Shown: positions 19,486 through 29,345 of the stretch, in pieces
Layout of the letters: each line of letters opens with the position of its first letter
Position numbering within the stretch: position 1 is the first letter of the stretch
Source: Roseicitreum antarcticum
GTDB lineage: Bacteria > Pseudomonadota > Alphaproteobacteria > Rhodobacterales > Rhodobacteraceae
DNA: 64,000 bases
Reading direction: 5' to 3'
Assembly (NCBI RefSeq): GCF_014681765.1
Contig: NZ_CP061498.1
Location: 2,865,501 to 2,929,500 of the forward strand
Translations under genes and position numbers: made by a program
Notes under the pieces: generated by a model
What the model was told of the DNA's origin: nothing
The model's input: the letters and a program-made list of their open reading frames with translations, nothing else
Database searches by the model: none

Positions 19486-20850
19486 ATGACGTTTGACTAT
19501 GATCTGTTTGTGATTGGCGGCGGCTCTGGCGGTGTCCGGGCGGCGCGCATCGCGTCGGGCAGCCATGGCGCCAAGGTGGCGCTGGCCGAGGAATACCGCA
19601 TGGGCGGCACCTGCGTCATCCGGGGCTGCGTGCCAAAGAAGCTGATGGTGTTTGCCAGCGCCTTTCCCGGCGCGGTGGATGACGCGAATGTCTATGGCTG
19701 GGATGCCCAGATCAACGCTTTCGACTGGCGCGCCTTCAGCACGCGGATGCACCGGGAGCTTGATCGCCTCGAAGGCATCTATCGCACCAACCTTGAAAAG
19801 GCCGGGGTGACGCTGTTCGACTGCCGCGCCACGGTGGCGGGTCCGCATACCGTGCGGCTGGCCGACGGGCAGGAAGTCAGCGCCAAGCACATCTTGCTCG
19901 CCACCGGCGGGCGGGCCTTCATCCCCGATAAATGGGCCGAGGCGGGATGCATGACCTCGAACGAGGTTTTCTTGATGCAGAGCCTGCCGGAATCGGTGCT
20001 CATCATTGGCGGCGGCTATATCGCCAGCGAATTCGCCTGTATCTTCAACGGGCTGGGTGTGCAGACCTCGCAATTCTACCGGGGTGCGCAGATCCTGCGC
20101 GGCTTTGACGAGGAAGTGCGCGGCCATGTCTCGGATGCGATGATCGCCAACGGGGTGGAACTGCACCTCGGCGCCGATATCCTGGAGATGGAAAAGCGCG
20201 ACGGGCAAACCTGGGTGAAATCCACCACCGGCCACGAGGCGCTATATGACGCGGTGATCTTTGCCACCGGCCGCATTCCCAACAGCGACGGGCTGGGGCT
20301 GGAGGAACTGGGGCTGACGCTGTCGGCCAATGGCGCGATCCCGGTGGACGATTACAGCCAGACGGCGGTGCCTTCGGTCTATGCGGTGGGCGATGTCACC
20401 GACCGGGTGAACCTGACGCCGGTCGCGATCCGCGAGGGGCATTCCTTCGCCGATACGGTGTTTGGCGGCACGCCGCGCAAGGTCGATCACGCGCTGATCG
20501 CCAGCGCTGTGTTCACCCAGCCCGAAATCGGGACCATCGGGCTGAGCGAGGAAGCCGCCAGCGCCGCCGGGCCCGTCGATGTCTATTGCGCCTCGTTCAG
20601 GCCGATGCACCGCGCCTTTGCAGGGCGCGAAGACCGGGTGCTGATGAAGCTGCTGGTCTGCAAGCGGACCGACAAGGTGCTGGGCTGTCATATCGTCGCA
20701 GATGGCGCGGGTGAGATGATCCAACTGGCGGCGATTGCCATCGGGATGGGCGCCACCAAGGCAGATTTCGATCGCACCATGGCGGTGCATCCGACCATGG
20801 CCGAAGAACTGGTCACCATGCGGGCGCCCCTGAGGTCGGCGGGACAGTAG
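19486..20850 (+). CDS. gor: Glutathione-disulfide reductase
   Basis: A 454-residue class I flavoprotein disulfide reductase. The FAD-binding GGGSGGVRAAR is near the N-terminus, the redox-active disulfide is GGTCVIRGCVPKK, the second dinucleotide fold is GGGYIASEFACIFNGLG, and the C-terminal catalytic His-Glu appears in MAVHPTMAEELVTM. TCVIRGCVPKKL is typical of glutathione reductase rather than lipoamide or mercuric reductase. It uses NADPH to regenerate reduced glutathione, whose last biosynthetic step (gshB) is also in this window. The ATG at 19486 matches the start of the flavin domain; the upstream ATG overlaps rpiA. Confidence 0.93.
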   Translation: MTFDYDLFVIGGGSGGVRAARIASGSHGAKVALAEEYRMGGTCVIRGCVPKKLMVFASAFPGAVDDANVYGWDAQINAFDWRAFSTRMHRELDRLEGIYRTNLEKAGVTLFDCRATVAGPHTVRLADGQEVSAKHILLATGGRAFIPDKWAEAGCMTSNEVFLMQSLPESVLIIGGGYIASEFACIFNGLGVQTSQFYRGAQILRGFDEEVRGHVSDAMIANGVELHLGADILEMEKRDGQTWVKSTTGHEALYDAVIFATGRIPNSDGLGLEELGLTLSANGAIPVDDYSQTAVPSVYAVGDVTDRVNLTPVAIREGHSFADTVFGGTPRKVDHALIASAVFTQPEIGTIGLSEEAASAAGPVDVYCASFRPMHRAFAGREDRVLMKLLVCKRTDKVLGCHIVADGAGEMIQLAAIAIGMGATKADFDRTMAVHPTMAEELVTMRAPLRSAGQ

Positions 20851-20941
20851 CGCGGCATACAGGCCAGCTTGATTTTACGCAGTTTGCCCCCACTTTAAGG
20901 GGTAAGCGGATTGAATACGAACAACACGAAGTGGAGACCGA

Positions 20942-22087
20942 ATGTCTGGTAACAACGGGGGTCCCTGGGGCGGAGGCTCAGGTAATCGCGGTGGTGGTGG
21001 AAACCGCGGCGGATCAGGGGGGGGCGGACGCGGCCCCGGTGATGACGGGCCGCAAATTCCTGAAATCGATCAGATCATGAAAAAAGGCCAGGAGCAGTTG
21101 AAAGTGCTCATGGGCGGCCGCGGTGGCGGTAATAATGGTCGCGGCACGGGCGGCGGCGGCTTTGGCTTCTCGAAACGCGGCGCGTTTCTGGGGCTGGCGG
21201 GTCTGGCCCTGTTGTGGGCCTTTGCGTCCTTTTACACGGTCCGGCCTGAAGAACGCTCGGTCGAACTGCTGTTTGGTCAGTATTCCTCGACCGGCAATCC
21301 GGGCCTGAACTTCGCGCCATGGCCCGTCGTAACCCACGAAATCGTGCAGGTGACCACTGAACGTGTGACCGAGGTCGGCACCGGGCGCGGCGCGCTCGAC
21401 AGCGGGCTGATGCTGACGCGGGATGAGGCTGTGGTGGACATCGAATTCCAGGTCGTCTGGAACATCTCGGACCCGGCGAACTTCCTGTTCAACCTGGCGG
21501 ACCCGGCCAACACCGTGCGCGCCGTCGCCGAATCCGCGATGCGCGACATCATCGCCCGGTCGGAACTTTCGCCGATTCTGAACCGTGACCGGGGTGCGAT
21601 TGCCGCCGATCTGCGGCAGGCCGCGCAAAGCACGCTGGATAGCTACGAATCCGGGGTGAGCATCATCCGGATCAACTTTGACAAGGCCGACCCGCCCGAA
21701 GAGGTGATCGACAGCTTCCGCGAAGTGCAGGCCGCGCGTCAGGAACGTGACCGTCTGCAACGTCTGGCCGATGCCTATGCCAACCGTGTGCTGGCCGGCG
21801 CGCGTGGTGAATCCGCGCAGGTGCTGGAAGAGGCCGAGGCGTACCGCGCCGAAGTCGTCAACAATGCCGAGGGTGAAGCAAGCCGCTTCGTTGCGGTCTA
21901 CAACGAATATGTGAACGCGCCCGAAGTGACGCGCAAACGTATGTATCTCGAAACAATGGAGACTGTTCTGGGCGATATGAATCTGACAATTCTGGACAAT
22001 GTGACCGGACAGGAAAGCGGGACGGGCGTGCTGCCTTATCTGCCGCTGAATGAACTGGGTCGCCAGCCGCGGGGGACAACGCAATGA
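20942..22087 (+). CDS. hflK: HflK, FtsH protease modulator
   Basis: A 381-residue SPFH/prohibitin-domain membrane protein. The N-terminal 75 residues are extremely Gly/Asn/Arg-rich (GNRGGGGNRGGSGGGGRG), then one transmembrane helix at about 81-99 (AFLGLAGLALLWAFASFYTV) and the SPFH domain in the periplasm. A coiled-coil segment (RDRLQRLADAYANRVLAGARGE) precedes the C-terminus. HflK and HflC assemble a large cage around FtsH and restrain its membrane-protein degradation. The gene overlaps hflC by 4 bp (ATGA). An ORF-adjacent GTGGAGACCG provides the ribosome site. Confidence 0.95.
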   Translation: MSGNNGGPWGGGSGNRGGGGNRGGSGGGGRGPGDDGPQIPEIDQIMKKGQEQLKVLMGGRGGGNNGRGTGGGGFGFSKRGAFLGLAGLALLWAFASFYTVRPEERSVELLFGQYSSTGNPGLNFAPWPVVTHEIVQVTTERVTEVGTGRGALDSGLMLTRDEAVVDIEFQVVWNISDPANFLFNLADPANTVRAVAESAMRDIIARSELSPILNRDRGAIAADLRQAAQSTLDSYESGVSIIRINFDKADPPEEVIDSFREVQAARQERDRLQRLADAYANRVLAGARGESAQVLEEAEAYRAEVVNNAEGEASRFVAVYNEYVNAPEVTRKRMYLETMETVLGDMNLTILDNVTGQESGTGVLPYLPLNELGRQPRGTTQ

Positions 22088-23091
22088 AACGTTTCGGATT
22101 AGCCATTCCCATCGTCGTCATTCTGGTTGTCGGCCTGCTGTCCTCGCTCTTTGTCGTGGATGAACGTGAAAACGTGCTGGTGCTGCAATTCGGTCAGGTC
22201 AAGCAAGAGATCAACGAACCCGGGCTGGGCTTCAAGATCCCGCTGGTCCAGGAAGTCGTGCGCTATGACGCGCGCATTCTGGGCCTGCAAACCGCGCCGC
22301 TGGAGGTCACGCCGCTGGATGACCGCCGCCTTGTGGTCGATGCCTTCATGCGCTGGCGCATTACCGATGTGCGCGAATTCCGCGAAGCTGTCGGGTCCGA
22401 AGGCGTGCTGGCCGCGCAGGGCCGGATGGAGCGGATCATGAACGCCGCCATCCGCGAAGTGCTGGGTTCTGTCCCATCGGGCGCCGTGTTGTCGGAAGAC
22501 CGTACCAGCCTGATGAACCTGATCCGCGATCAGGCCCGCGACGAGGCCGAGGCGCTGGGCGTCGACGTGGTCGACGTGCGCTTGACCCGTACCGATCTGC
22601 CGGAACAGAACCTTGCCGCCACTTTCGCGCGGATGCGCGCCGAACGTGAACGTGAAGCCGCCGATGAGATCGCGCGCGGGAATGAGGCCGCGCAGCGTGT
22701 GCGCGCGCTTTCCGACCGTACCGTGGTGGAACTGGTATCCTCGGCCCGTCGGGACGCGGAAATCGTCCGGGGTGAGGCTGATGCCGAACGCAACCGGATC
22801 TATGCCGAAGCCTTCACCCGCGATCCTGAGTTCTTCAGCTTCACCCGGTCGCTGCAATCCTATGAGACCGCGCTGCGCGGCGACAACACCGCAATGGTGC
22901 TGCGCCCGGACAGCGAGTTCTTCAACTTCCTGCGCACTGACGGGATGAGCGACGAGGTCATGGAGACCGCCGCCGCCGCCGCGCGCCTTGCCGAGGAAGA
23001 TCCCGACGCGACCGCGCCGCCCACGCCATCGCGCGCGCCGGGCGAAGAGCCGCCGGTCGTCGAGCAACTGGAAGGCATGATCGGCAACTGA
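22084..23091 (+). CDS. hflC: HflC, FtsH protease modulator
   Basis: A 335-residue partner of HflK. An N-terminal transmembrane helix (IPIVVILVVGLLSSLFVV, residues 7-24) leads into an SPFH domain (DERENVLVLQFGQVKQEI) and an alanine/glutamate-rich helical region (ARMRAEREREAADEIARGN) as expected for the cage wall. The C-terminal tail is Pro/Glu-rich and probably unstructured. It overlaps hflK (ATGA) and is followed 321 bp later by degP on the same strand, a common membrane quality-control grouping. Confidence 0.95.
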   Translation: MKRFGLAIPIVVILVVGLLSSLFVVDERENVLVLQFGQVKQEINEPGLGFKIPLVQEVVRYDARILGLQTAPLEVTPLDDRRLVVDAFMRWRITDVREFREAVGSEGVLAAQGRMERIMNAAIREVLGSVPSGAVLSEDRTSLMNLIRDQARDEAEALGVDVVDVRLTRTDLPEQNLAATFARMRAEREREAADEIARGNEAAQRVRALSDRTVVELVSSARRDAEIVRGEADAERNRIYAEAFTRDPEFFSFTRSLQSYETALRGDNTAMVLRPDSEFFNFLRTDGMSDEVMETAAAAARLAEEDPDATAPPTPSRAPGEEPPVVEQLEGMIGN

Positions 23092-23412
23092 TCGCAGAAT
23101 GCCCGGCCGCGCTGGCCCCACGGTTTGGGGCAAGGCTGGGCGCATGCGCTCTGGACGTGATCTGAAACAATCTATCGAAGGGGCTGGCCTGCGGGCTGGC
23201 CCTTTTGCCATTTGGACCGCATCATTTGGTGGTTTTGTTGCGTTTCTGGCCGCCCCCGGCCCCTGCGCAATCGCGGGTATTCACCCCGCAGTCACTTTAG
23301 GTTGAAATTGCGCGCGGGCCTTTGCGTTTGCCCTGGCACCTCTTATCTATGGTCCAGACGCGCGCCGCGTGTCAGCTATTCTGACACGCTCAGGCACAAT
23401 CGGGAGAATAAG
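23092..23412 (+). promoter_or_regulatory. hflC-degP intergenic region with a perfect 9-5-9 palindrome
   Basis: This 321-bp gap has no gene. At 23178-23206 a GC-rich imperfect hairpin ending in CCCTTTT could be a weak terminator for hflKC. Just upstream of degP, GCGTGTCAG (23367-23375) and CTGACACGC (23381-23389) form a perfect 9-bp inverted repeat with a 5-bp spacer, 23 bp before the degP ATG. It could be a regulator operator or a 5'-UTR hairpin. No confident -35/-10 pair was found. Confidence 0.55.
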
Positions 23413-24903
23413 ATGAAAGCACTAGCAATTTCGATTAGCGAGACTGACAGGCTGATGGTGGCCCGCCAGGGTCGGCTTCTGGCCCTGACAATGGCGTTCC
23501 TGCTGCTGCAGGTGCTGAACGTCTCGGCGCAATCCCGGCCGGACAGCTTTGCCGACCTGGTGGAACAGGTCAGCCCGGCAGTTGTGAACATCACCACCAC
23601 GACCACGGTTGCGACGCAGTTGGGCAGCGATCAGATGCCCCGCCTGCCCGAAGGCTCACCGTTCGAGGATTTCTTCCAGGACTTCTTCGACAACCCCGGC
23701 CAGGGCGGCCCCGAGCGTCCGCGCCCGCGTCAAAGTCAGGCGCTGGGTTCCGGTTTCGTGATTTCCGCCGATGGCTATCTGGTGACGAACAACCACGTTA
23801 TCGAGGGCGCGGATGAGATCAATATCGAGTTCTTCTCGGGGCTGGAGCTGCCCGCGACGCTGGTCGGCACCGACCCTGCGACCGATATTGCGCTGCTGAA
23901 AGTTGAACATGACGAACCGTTGCCCTTCGTGTCCTTCGGCGATGCCGAAGCCTCACGCGTGGGCGATTGGGTTCTTGCCGTGGGCAACCCGCTGGGGCAG
24001 GGCTTTTCGGTCTCTTCCGGGATCATTTCGGCCCGGGGCCGTGCGCTGCAGGGCAATTATGACGATTATATTCAGACCGATGCGGCGATCAACCGCGGCA
24101 ATTCGGGCGGGCCGCTGTTCAACCTTGATGGTCAGGTGATCGGCATCAACACTGCGATCCTGTCGCCCACCGGCGGCTCCATCGGTATCGGCTTTGCCAT
24201 GTCGTCGAATGTTGCCACGGATGTGGTCGACCAATTGCGCGAATTCGGCGAAACGCGGCGCGGCTGGCTGGGTGTGCGCATCCAGAACGTGACCAATGAC
24301 GTGGCCGAAGCCCTGGGGCTGGACGCCGAACGCGGCGCGCTGGTCACCGATGTGATGGAAGGCCCGTCGCGCGACGGCGGCGTGCAGACTGGCGACGTGA
24401 TCGTCGAATTCGACGGCGGCCCGGTTGCCGACACCCGCGATCTGGTGCGCCGCGTTGCCGACGCCGGTGTCGGGCGCGCGGTGGATGTGGTCGTGTTCCG
24501 CGAGGGCGACGAAGTCACCCTCAGCGTGACGCTGGGGCAGCGTGAAGTGGCCGAAGCCGCCGGTTCGACCGGTCCTGCCGCACCGCAAGAGCCCGCCATG
24601 TCCGAAATGATGGGCCTGACGCTGGAACCTGTGACGCCTGCGCTGCGCACCGAACTGGACCTGACCGACGGGATCGAGGGGCTGTTCGTGCGCGACATCG
24701 ACGAGATGTCCGAGGCCTGGCAGAAGGGCGTGCGCGCCGGTGACATCATCACCGAGGCCGGGCAACAGCCGGTGCTCAGCGCCAGCGACCTGACCGCGCG
24801 GGTGGAAGAAGCCCGTGAGGCCGGGCGCAGGTCCATCCTGTTGCTGTTGCGTCGCGCCGGTGACCCGCGCTTTGTCGCGCTGACCGTCGCCGAAGAAGAG
24901 TGA
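23413..24903 (+). CDS. degP: Periplasmic serine protease, DegP/HtrA (Do) family
   Basis: A 496-residue HtrA protease. A signal peptide ends near NVSAQ. The trypsin-like domain shows all three catalytic residues: H128 in TNNHVIEG, D158 in DPATDIALLKV and S231 in GNSGGPLF. Two PDZ domains follow, the first starting near GWLGVRIQNVT and the second near GLTLEPVTPALR. It degrades or chaperones misfolded envelope proteins, particularly beta-barrel proteins. It lies downstream of hflKC with its own gap and palindrome, which suggests separate control. The ATG at 23413 (AGGA-like GGGAGAA upstream) is preferred; the longer frame upstream is non-coding in character. Confidence 0.95.
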   Translation: MKALAISISETDRLMVARQGRLLALTMAFLLLQVLNVSAQSRPDSFADLVEQVSPAVVNITTTTTVATQLGSDQMPRLPEGSPFEDFFQDFFDNPGQGGPERPRPRQSQALGSGFVISADGYLVTNNHVIEGADEINIEFFSGLELPATLVGTDPATDIALLKVEHDEPLPFVSFGDAEASRVGDWVLAVGNPLGQGFSVSSGIISARGRALQGNYDDYIQTDAAINRGNSGGPLFNLDGQVIGINTAILSPTGGSIGIGFAMSSNVATDVVDQLREFGETRRGWLGVRIQNVTNDVAEALGLDAERGALVTDVMEGPSRDGGVQTGDVIVEFDGGPVADTRDLVRRVADAGVGRAVDVVVFREGDEVTLSVTLGQREVAEAAGSTGPAAPQEPAMSEMMGLTLEPVTPALRTELDLTDGIEGLFVRDIDEMSEAWQKGVRAGDIITEAGQQPVLSASDLTARVEEAREAGRRSILLLLRRAGDPRFVALTVAEEE

Positions 24904-25007
24904 TCGCGACGCGGATGCAGCCTGTCGCAAAAGCCCCGTCTTTTGCGGCAGGCGCCAGCCTGCTGGCACAGCGCCAAGCGCCGGGCATCCCCAGACCCTC
25001 GGCATGC

Positions 25008-25034
25008 AAAAGGCCCCCGGTGGGGGCCTTTTTT
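25008..25034. terminator. Strong bidirectional intrinsic terminator
   Basis: AAAAGGCCCCC (25008-25018) pairs perfectly with GGGGGCCTTTT (25022-25032) across a 3-nt loop and runs on into T's. The A-run on one side and T-run on the other let it serve both degP (plus) and the convergent lipoprotein gene (minus). Confidence 0.9.
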
Positions 25035-25060
25035 CGTGACAGCCCCGGTGGCGGGCGCGA

Positions 25061-25522
25061 TTACAGCGGTTCGGGCCGGTGAGGCATCAGGCCCAGGTCG
25101 CGCGCGGTGTCGGCGCTCAGCACGGCGGTGTCGATGCCTGCGGAGCGCTGGAACGCGTGGACCGCAGCGCGGGTGGTGGCGTCCATCTGGCCGCTGACCG
25201 GCCCGGCATGGTAGCCGCGCACCTGCAGCGCCCGTTGCAGCGTCTCGACCACTTCGGGGGTCAGCATCTCGGGGCAGGGGGTTTCGAATATCTGGACTTC
25301 CATCGGCCCCGGCGCGCCGTCTGGCCCGGTCATCGGATGCGCGAACACATCCCCGGCCCAGCAGGCACCATCGGCGGTGCGTGTCATGTCGATCGGGGCG
25401 GTGGCGGTATCGGCGCGACTGGCTTGCGGCCCGTTGGCATCCACATTCTGGCATGCCGACAGCGCCAGCGCCAGCAGGGGCACCGACAGCCATGTCGCAC
25501 GGGGGATGTATCTCATTGTCAT
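25061..25522 (-). CDS. Peptidoglycan-binding domain lipoprotein
   Basis: A 153-residue putative lipoprotein. The signal peptide ends in lipobox LSAC (Cys about residue 24; 22 if the second ATG is used). The C-terminal 65 residues match the PG_binding_1 fold: LTPEVVETLQRALQVRGYHAG, then GQMDATTRAAVHAFQRSAGI. Such domains hold enzymes or anchors to the cell wall. No catalytic domain accompanies it; the middle part contains two Cys (GACWAGD, TPCPEM) that may form a disulfide. An alternative start is the ATG two codons downstream. It ends next to the bidirectional terminator shared with degP. Confidence 0.8.
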   Translation of the reverse strand: MTMRYIPRATWLSVPLLALALSACQNVDANGPQASRADTATAPIDMTRTADGACWAGDVFAHPMTGPDGAPGPMEVQIFETPCPEMLTPEVVETLQRALQVRGYHAGPVSGQMDATTRAAVHAFQRSAGIDTAVLSADTARDLGLMPHRPEPL

Positions 25523-25694
25523 CGCGACTCACCTCAACCACAAGTAGTGTTACCTATTGTTTCTATATGGTAAACAACTACGGCAGAAACAGGGCGCAAT
25601 CCGGGCGATGTTTTGCCGGTTTTGCCGTGGCCCCGGCTGGTCAAACCCCCTGCGCTGCCTTATGTCCGGCATAATAGGCGGCGTAGCGCGATGA

Positions 25695-26039
<345 letters not shown>

Positions 26040-26087
26040 TCGCGATTGCGGGGGCGCTGTCTGGTCCCCCCGCGACCTGCATTCTGA

Positions 26088-26120
26088 CCAAAGGGGCAGG
26101 CATCGCGCCTGCCCCTTTGG
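26088..26120. terminator. Perfect 14-bp hairpin between convergent genes
   Basis: CCAAAGGGGCAGGC (26088-26101) pairs exactly with 26107-26120 across a 5-nt loop. It sits between the ferredoxin stop (26039) and the flavoprotein stop on the minus strand (26128). Short T/A tracts flank it, so it is a likely bidirectional terminator. Confidence 0.8.
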
Positions 26121-26127
26121 TGTGGCG

Positions 26128-28623
26128 TCAGCCGTCTTGCCGGATGCGGGCGTTTGTGGGGTCATAGGGGCTGTCGGCGACAACCTCAGCGGGCCAGAGC
26201 GTGCGCTGCATCCGCACCATCAGTTGCGTGCCCGGCGCGGCAAGATCGGGCCGCACATAGCCCATGCCGATCGATTTGCCGAACGCCACCGAATACCCGC
26301 CCGAGGTCAGGCGGCCCACCCGCGTGTCGCCCAGATACAGCGCCTCGCGCCCCCAGGGGTCGGCGTCTTTCGGGCCGTCAACCAACAGCGTGACGCAGGT
26401 GCTGCGGATGCCGGTGGCCTGCATCGCGTCCTTGCCGTGGAAATCCTTGCCCAGATCGACGAAGCGCGGCAGATCGGCCTCCAGCGGTGTCGCGTCGCGG
26501 CCCAGTTCGTTGCCGAAGGCGCGGTAGGATTTCTCTTGCCGCAGCCAGTTCTGTGCCCGTGCACCCACCAGCTTCAGGTCCAACGGCGCGCCTGCCGCCA
26601 TCAGCAGGTCGAACAGGTAGTTCTGCATCTCGATCGGGTGATGCAATTCCCACCCCAATTCGCCCGTATAGGCCACCCGCACCGCGCGCACCGGGCACAT
26701 GCCCAGTTCGATGTTGCGCCACGACAGCCAAGGGAAGCGCTTGTTGCAAAGCGCAGTTGCGGGGTCGGAATCCTTGATGACTGCGGCCAGCAGGTCGCGC
26801 GATTTCGGCCCGGCGAGTGCGAAAACCCCCCATTGCGTGGTCACATCGTGGATGTCCACATAGCCAAAATCTGACATCCGGTCCTCGGCGGCTTTGCGCA
26901 GAAAGTCGGAATCATAGGCCGTCCAGGCACCCGCGCTGATCAGGTAGTATTCATTTTCCGACATGCGCAGGATTGTGTATTCGGTGCGCGTCGTCCCTTG
27001 CGCAGTCAGGGCATAGGTCAGGTTGATGCGGCCCACCTTTGGCAATTTGTTGCAGGTGAACCAGTCGAGGAACGCCGTCGCGCCGGGCCCGCGCACGATA
27101 TGTTTGGTAAAGGCGGTGGCGTCGATCATGCCGACGCCGCCCCGGATCGCCTGCGCCTCGGCCACGGCATGTTCCCACCAACCGCCCCGGCGGAAGGAAC
27201 GGGTGTCATGGTCGAACGTGTCGGGCGCGTCCACGGGGCCGAAGTAATTCGGCCGTTCCCAGCCGTTCACGCAGCCAAATTGCGCGCCGCGCGCCTTCTG
27301 TCGGTCATAGGCGGGCGCGGTGCGCAGCGGCCGGCAGGCGGGGCGTTCCTCATCGGGGTGGTGCAGGACATAGACGTGGTCGTAGCATTCCTCATTCTTG
27401 CGCGCGGCATATTCCGTCGTGATCCACGGGCCAAAGCGGCGCGGATCAAGTGCGGCCATGTCGATCTCTGCCTCGCCTTCGGTCATCATCTGCGCCAGGT
27501 AATGCCCGGTCCCGCCCGCCGCCGTGATGCCAAAGCTGAAGCCTTCGGCCAGCCACATGTTGCGCAGCCCCGGCGCAGGGCCGACCAGCGGGTTGCCATC
27601 GGGTGTGTAGCAGATCGGTCCGTTGAAATCGTCCTTCAGCCCCACAGTCTCGCTCGAGGGGAGGCGGTGCAGCATCGACATGTATTCCGCCTCGATCCGG
27701 TCCAGATCCAGCGGGAACAGATCGGCGCGGAAGCTGTCGGGCACGCCATAGGCGAACCGCGCGGGCGCGCCGCGCTCGTACGGGCCAAGGATCCAGCCGC
27801 CGCGTTCCTCGCGCACATACCATTTGGCATCGGCATCGCGCAGCACCGGGTGTTCGCCGTTGGTCTTGCGCCATTCGACCAGCGCGGGGTCAGGTTCGGT
27901 GACGATGAACTGATGCTCGACCGGGATCGCGGGCAGCTTCAGTCCCAGCATCTGCGCCGTGCGCTGCGCGTGGTTGCCGGTTGCGGTCACCACATGCTCG
28001 GCAACGATCTGGGCGGTTTCTTCGGACCGCACCAGGTTGCCGCCACGCTCGACCATCTTTGTCACCGACACGATCCATTCCGCGCCGGTCCAGCGATAGC
28101 CATCCACCTGCCAGCGCCGTTCGATCACGCAGCCCAGCTGCCGCGCGCCCTTGGCCATGGCCTGCGTCACATCGGCGGGGTTGATGTAGCCGTCGGTCGG
28201 GTGGAACAGCGCGCCTTGCAGGTCGTCGGTGCGTATCAGCGGGTACCGCGCGGCGATCTGCGCGGGCGTCAGAAATTCAAACGGCACGCCCAGTGTTTCG
28301 GCCGTGGTGGCATAGAGCATATACTCATCCATCCGCGCCGCTGACTGCGCCATGCGCAGGTTGCCCACCACGGCAAAGCCTGGGTTCAGCCCAGTTTCAG
28401 CCTCCAGCGATTTGTAGAATTTCACGCTGTAATCATGGATGTGCCCGGTGGCATAGCCCATGTTGAACAGGGGCAGCAGTCCCGCCGCGTGCCAGGTGGA
28501 CCCTGCCGTCAGCTCATCGCGTTCCAGCAGCATCGTGTCCCAGCCCGCGCGCGCCAGGTGATAGGCGATGCCGGTGCCGACAGCCCCCCCGCCGACGACC
28601 AGTGCCTTCACATGGGTTTTCAT
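26128..28623 (-). CDS. Dimethylglycine/sarcosine dehydrogenase-like flavoprotein with GcvT domain
   Basis: An 831-residue two-part enzyme. Residues 1-about 390 are a DAO-type FAD domain: GGGAVG at 11-16 and GSTWHAAGL at 41-49, in which H45 corresponds to the histidine that holds FAD covalently in dimethylglycine dehydrogenase. From about residue 430 on are the FAO_M and GcvT folate-binding domains (GVGMIDATAFTKHIVRGPGA, VAYTGELGWELHHP). The family demethylates N-methylglycines or related amines and passes the methyl group to tetrahydrofolate. Substrate cannot be set from sequence; homologs also act on other N-methyl compounds. It stands alone, with no sox or folate gene adjacent. Confidence 0.9.
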   Translation of the reverse strand: MKTHVKALVVGGGAVGTGIAYHLARAGWDTMLLERDELTAGSTWHAAGLLPLFNMGYATGHIHDYSVKFYKSLEAETGLNPGFAVVGNLRMAQSAARMDEYMLYATTAETLGVPFEFLTPAQIAARYPLIRTDDLQGALFHPTDGYINPADVTQAMAKGARQLGCVIERRWQVDGYRWTGAEWIVSVTKMVERGGNLVRSEETAQIVAEHVVTATGNHAQRTAQMLGLKLPAIPVEHQFIVTEPDPALVEWRKTNGEHPVLRDADAKWYVREERGGWILGPYERGAPARFAYGVPDSFRADLFPLDLDRIEAEYMSMLHRLPSSETVGLKDDFNGPICYTPDGNPLVGPAPGLRNMWLAEGFSFGITAAGGTGHYLAQMMTEGEAEIDMAALDPRRFGPWITTEYAARKNEECYDHVYVLHHPDEERPACRPLRTAPAYDRQKARGAQFGCVNGWERPNYFGPVDAPDTFDHDTRSFRRGGWWEHAVAEAQAIRGGVGMIDATAFTKHIVRGPGATAFLDWFTCNKLPKVGRINLTYALTAQGTTRTEYTILRMSENEYYLISAGAWTAYDSDFLRKAAEDRMSDFGYVDIHDVTTQWGVFALAGPKSRDLLAAVIKDSDPATALCNKRFPWLSWRNIELGMCPVRAVRVAYTGELGWELHHPIEMQNYLFDLLMAAGAPLDLKLVGARAQNWLRQEKSYRAFGNELGRDATPLEADLPRFVDLGKDFHGKDAMQATGIRSTCVTLLVDGPKDADPWGREALYLGDTRVGRLTSGGYSVAFGKSIGMGYVRPDLAAPGTQLMVRMQRTLWPAEVVADSPYDPTNARIRQDG

Positions 28624-28805
28624 GGGTCGCGTCCCTTTCGTTCGCCGAGGTGGCCTTGCCCTTTGCCTATCGCAGGAAACCGCCCGCAGCGGGATTACAG
28701 CCCCGACACGTCAGCGCGCGAAAACGACCCTTGCTGCAGGCGGCATGGCCGGGACGGGTGCGGGCGCACTTGCCGTTCGTCTGTCGCATCGGGTAACAGG
28801 GCGGT

Positions 28806-29243
28806 ATGCACGATCTTGCACCATCGCCCCCCACGCGCCCCGTCGTCGCCGTTCTGGCGGTGGTGATCCGCGAAGGCGCGGTGCTTTTGGTGCAGCGCGC
28901 CAACCCGCCCGATGCCGGGCTGTGGGGCTTTCCCGGTGGGAAGGTCGATCTTGGCGAAACGCTGCTGGCCGCCGCCGCGCGCGAGTTGTTCGAGGAAACC
29001 GGCGTCACGGCGGTTGCCGATGGTGTCATCACCGCGCTTGACGCCCATGATCGGACGGATACCGGCGTGCTTCGGCACCATTTCGTGCTGGTCGCCGTGC
29101 GTTGCGTCTGGCAGCACGGCACGCCCTTGGCCGCCGATGATGCGCTGGACGCGAAATGGGTGGAAATCAAGGATATGGAGGCCACGCTTGTGCTCAGCCG
29201 TGACGTGGCGGCGGTTGCGCGTCAGGCGGCGGCAATGGCGTGA
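28806..29243 (+). CDS. NUDIX hydrolase, probable 8-oxo-dGTP/ADP-ribose type
   Basis: A 145-residue NUDIX protein. The Nudix box [18 protein letters not shown] continuing into FEETGV keeps the Gx5Ex7REUxEExGU pattern. [17 protein letters not shown] and GLWGFPGG precede it as in MutT-like and ADP-ribose pyrophosphatase-like members. The substrate is not set by sequence. It lies between the divergent DMGDH-like gene and panC, with 102 bp to the latter. Confidence 0.88.
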   Translation: MHDLAPSPPTRPVVAVLAVVIREGAVLLVQRANPPDAGLWGFPGGKVDLGETLLAAAARELFEETGVTAVADGVITALDAHDRTDTGVLRHHFVLVAVRCVWQHGTPLAADDALDAKWVEIKDMEATLVLSRDVAAVARQAAAMA

Positions 29244-29345
29244 CGCGGTCCGTCTGCCGCGGCAATGACCAAAACCTCACCACCTTGCCGATCCTGCGGC
29301 CACGGATTAGACAAAGAAGGGCCACGGGCCGCAAGGGGGGCGGGG

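Noticed and set aside
26998-28344. A 448-codon frame on the plus strand
   Set aside because: Antisense to the DMGDH-like flavoprotein; shadow.
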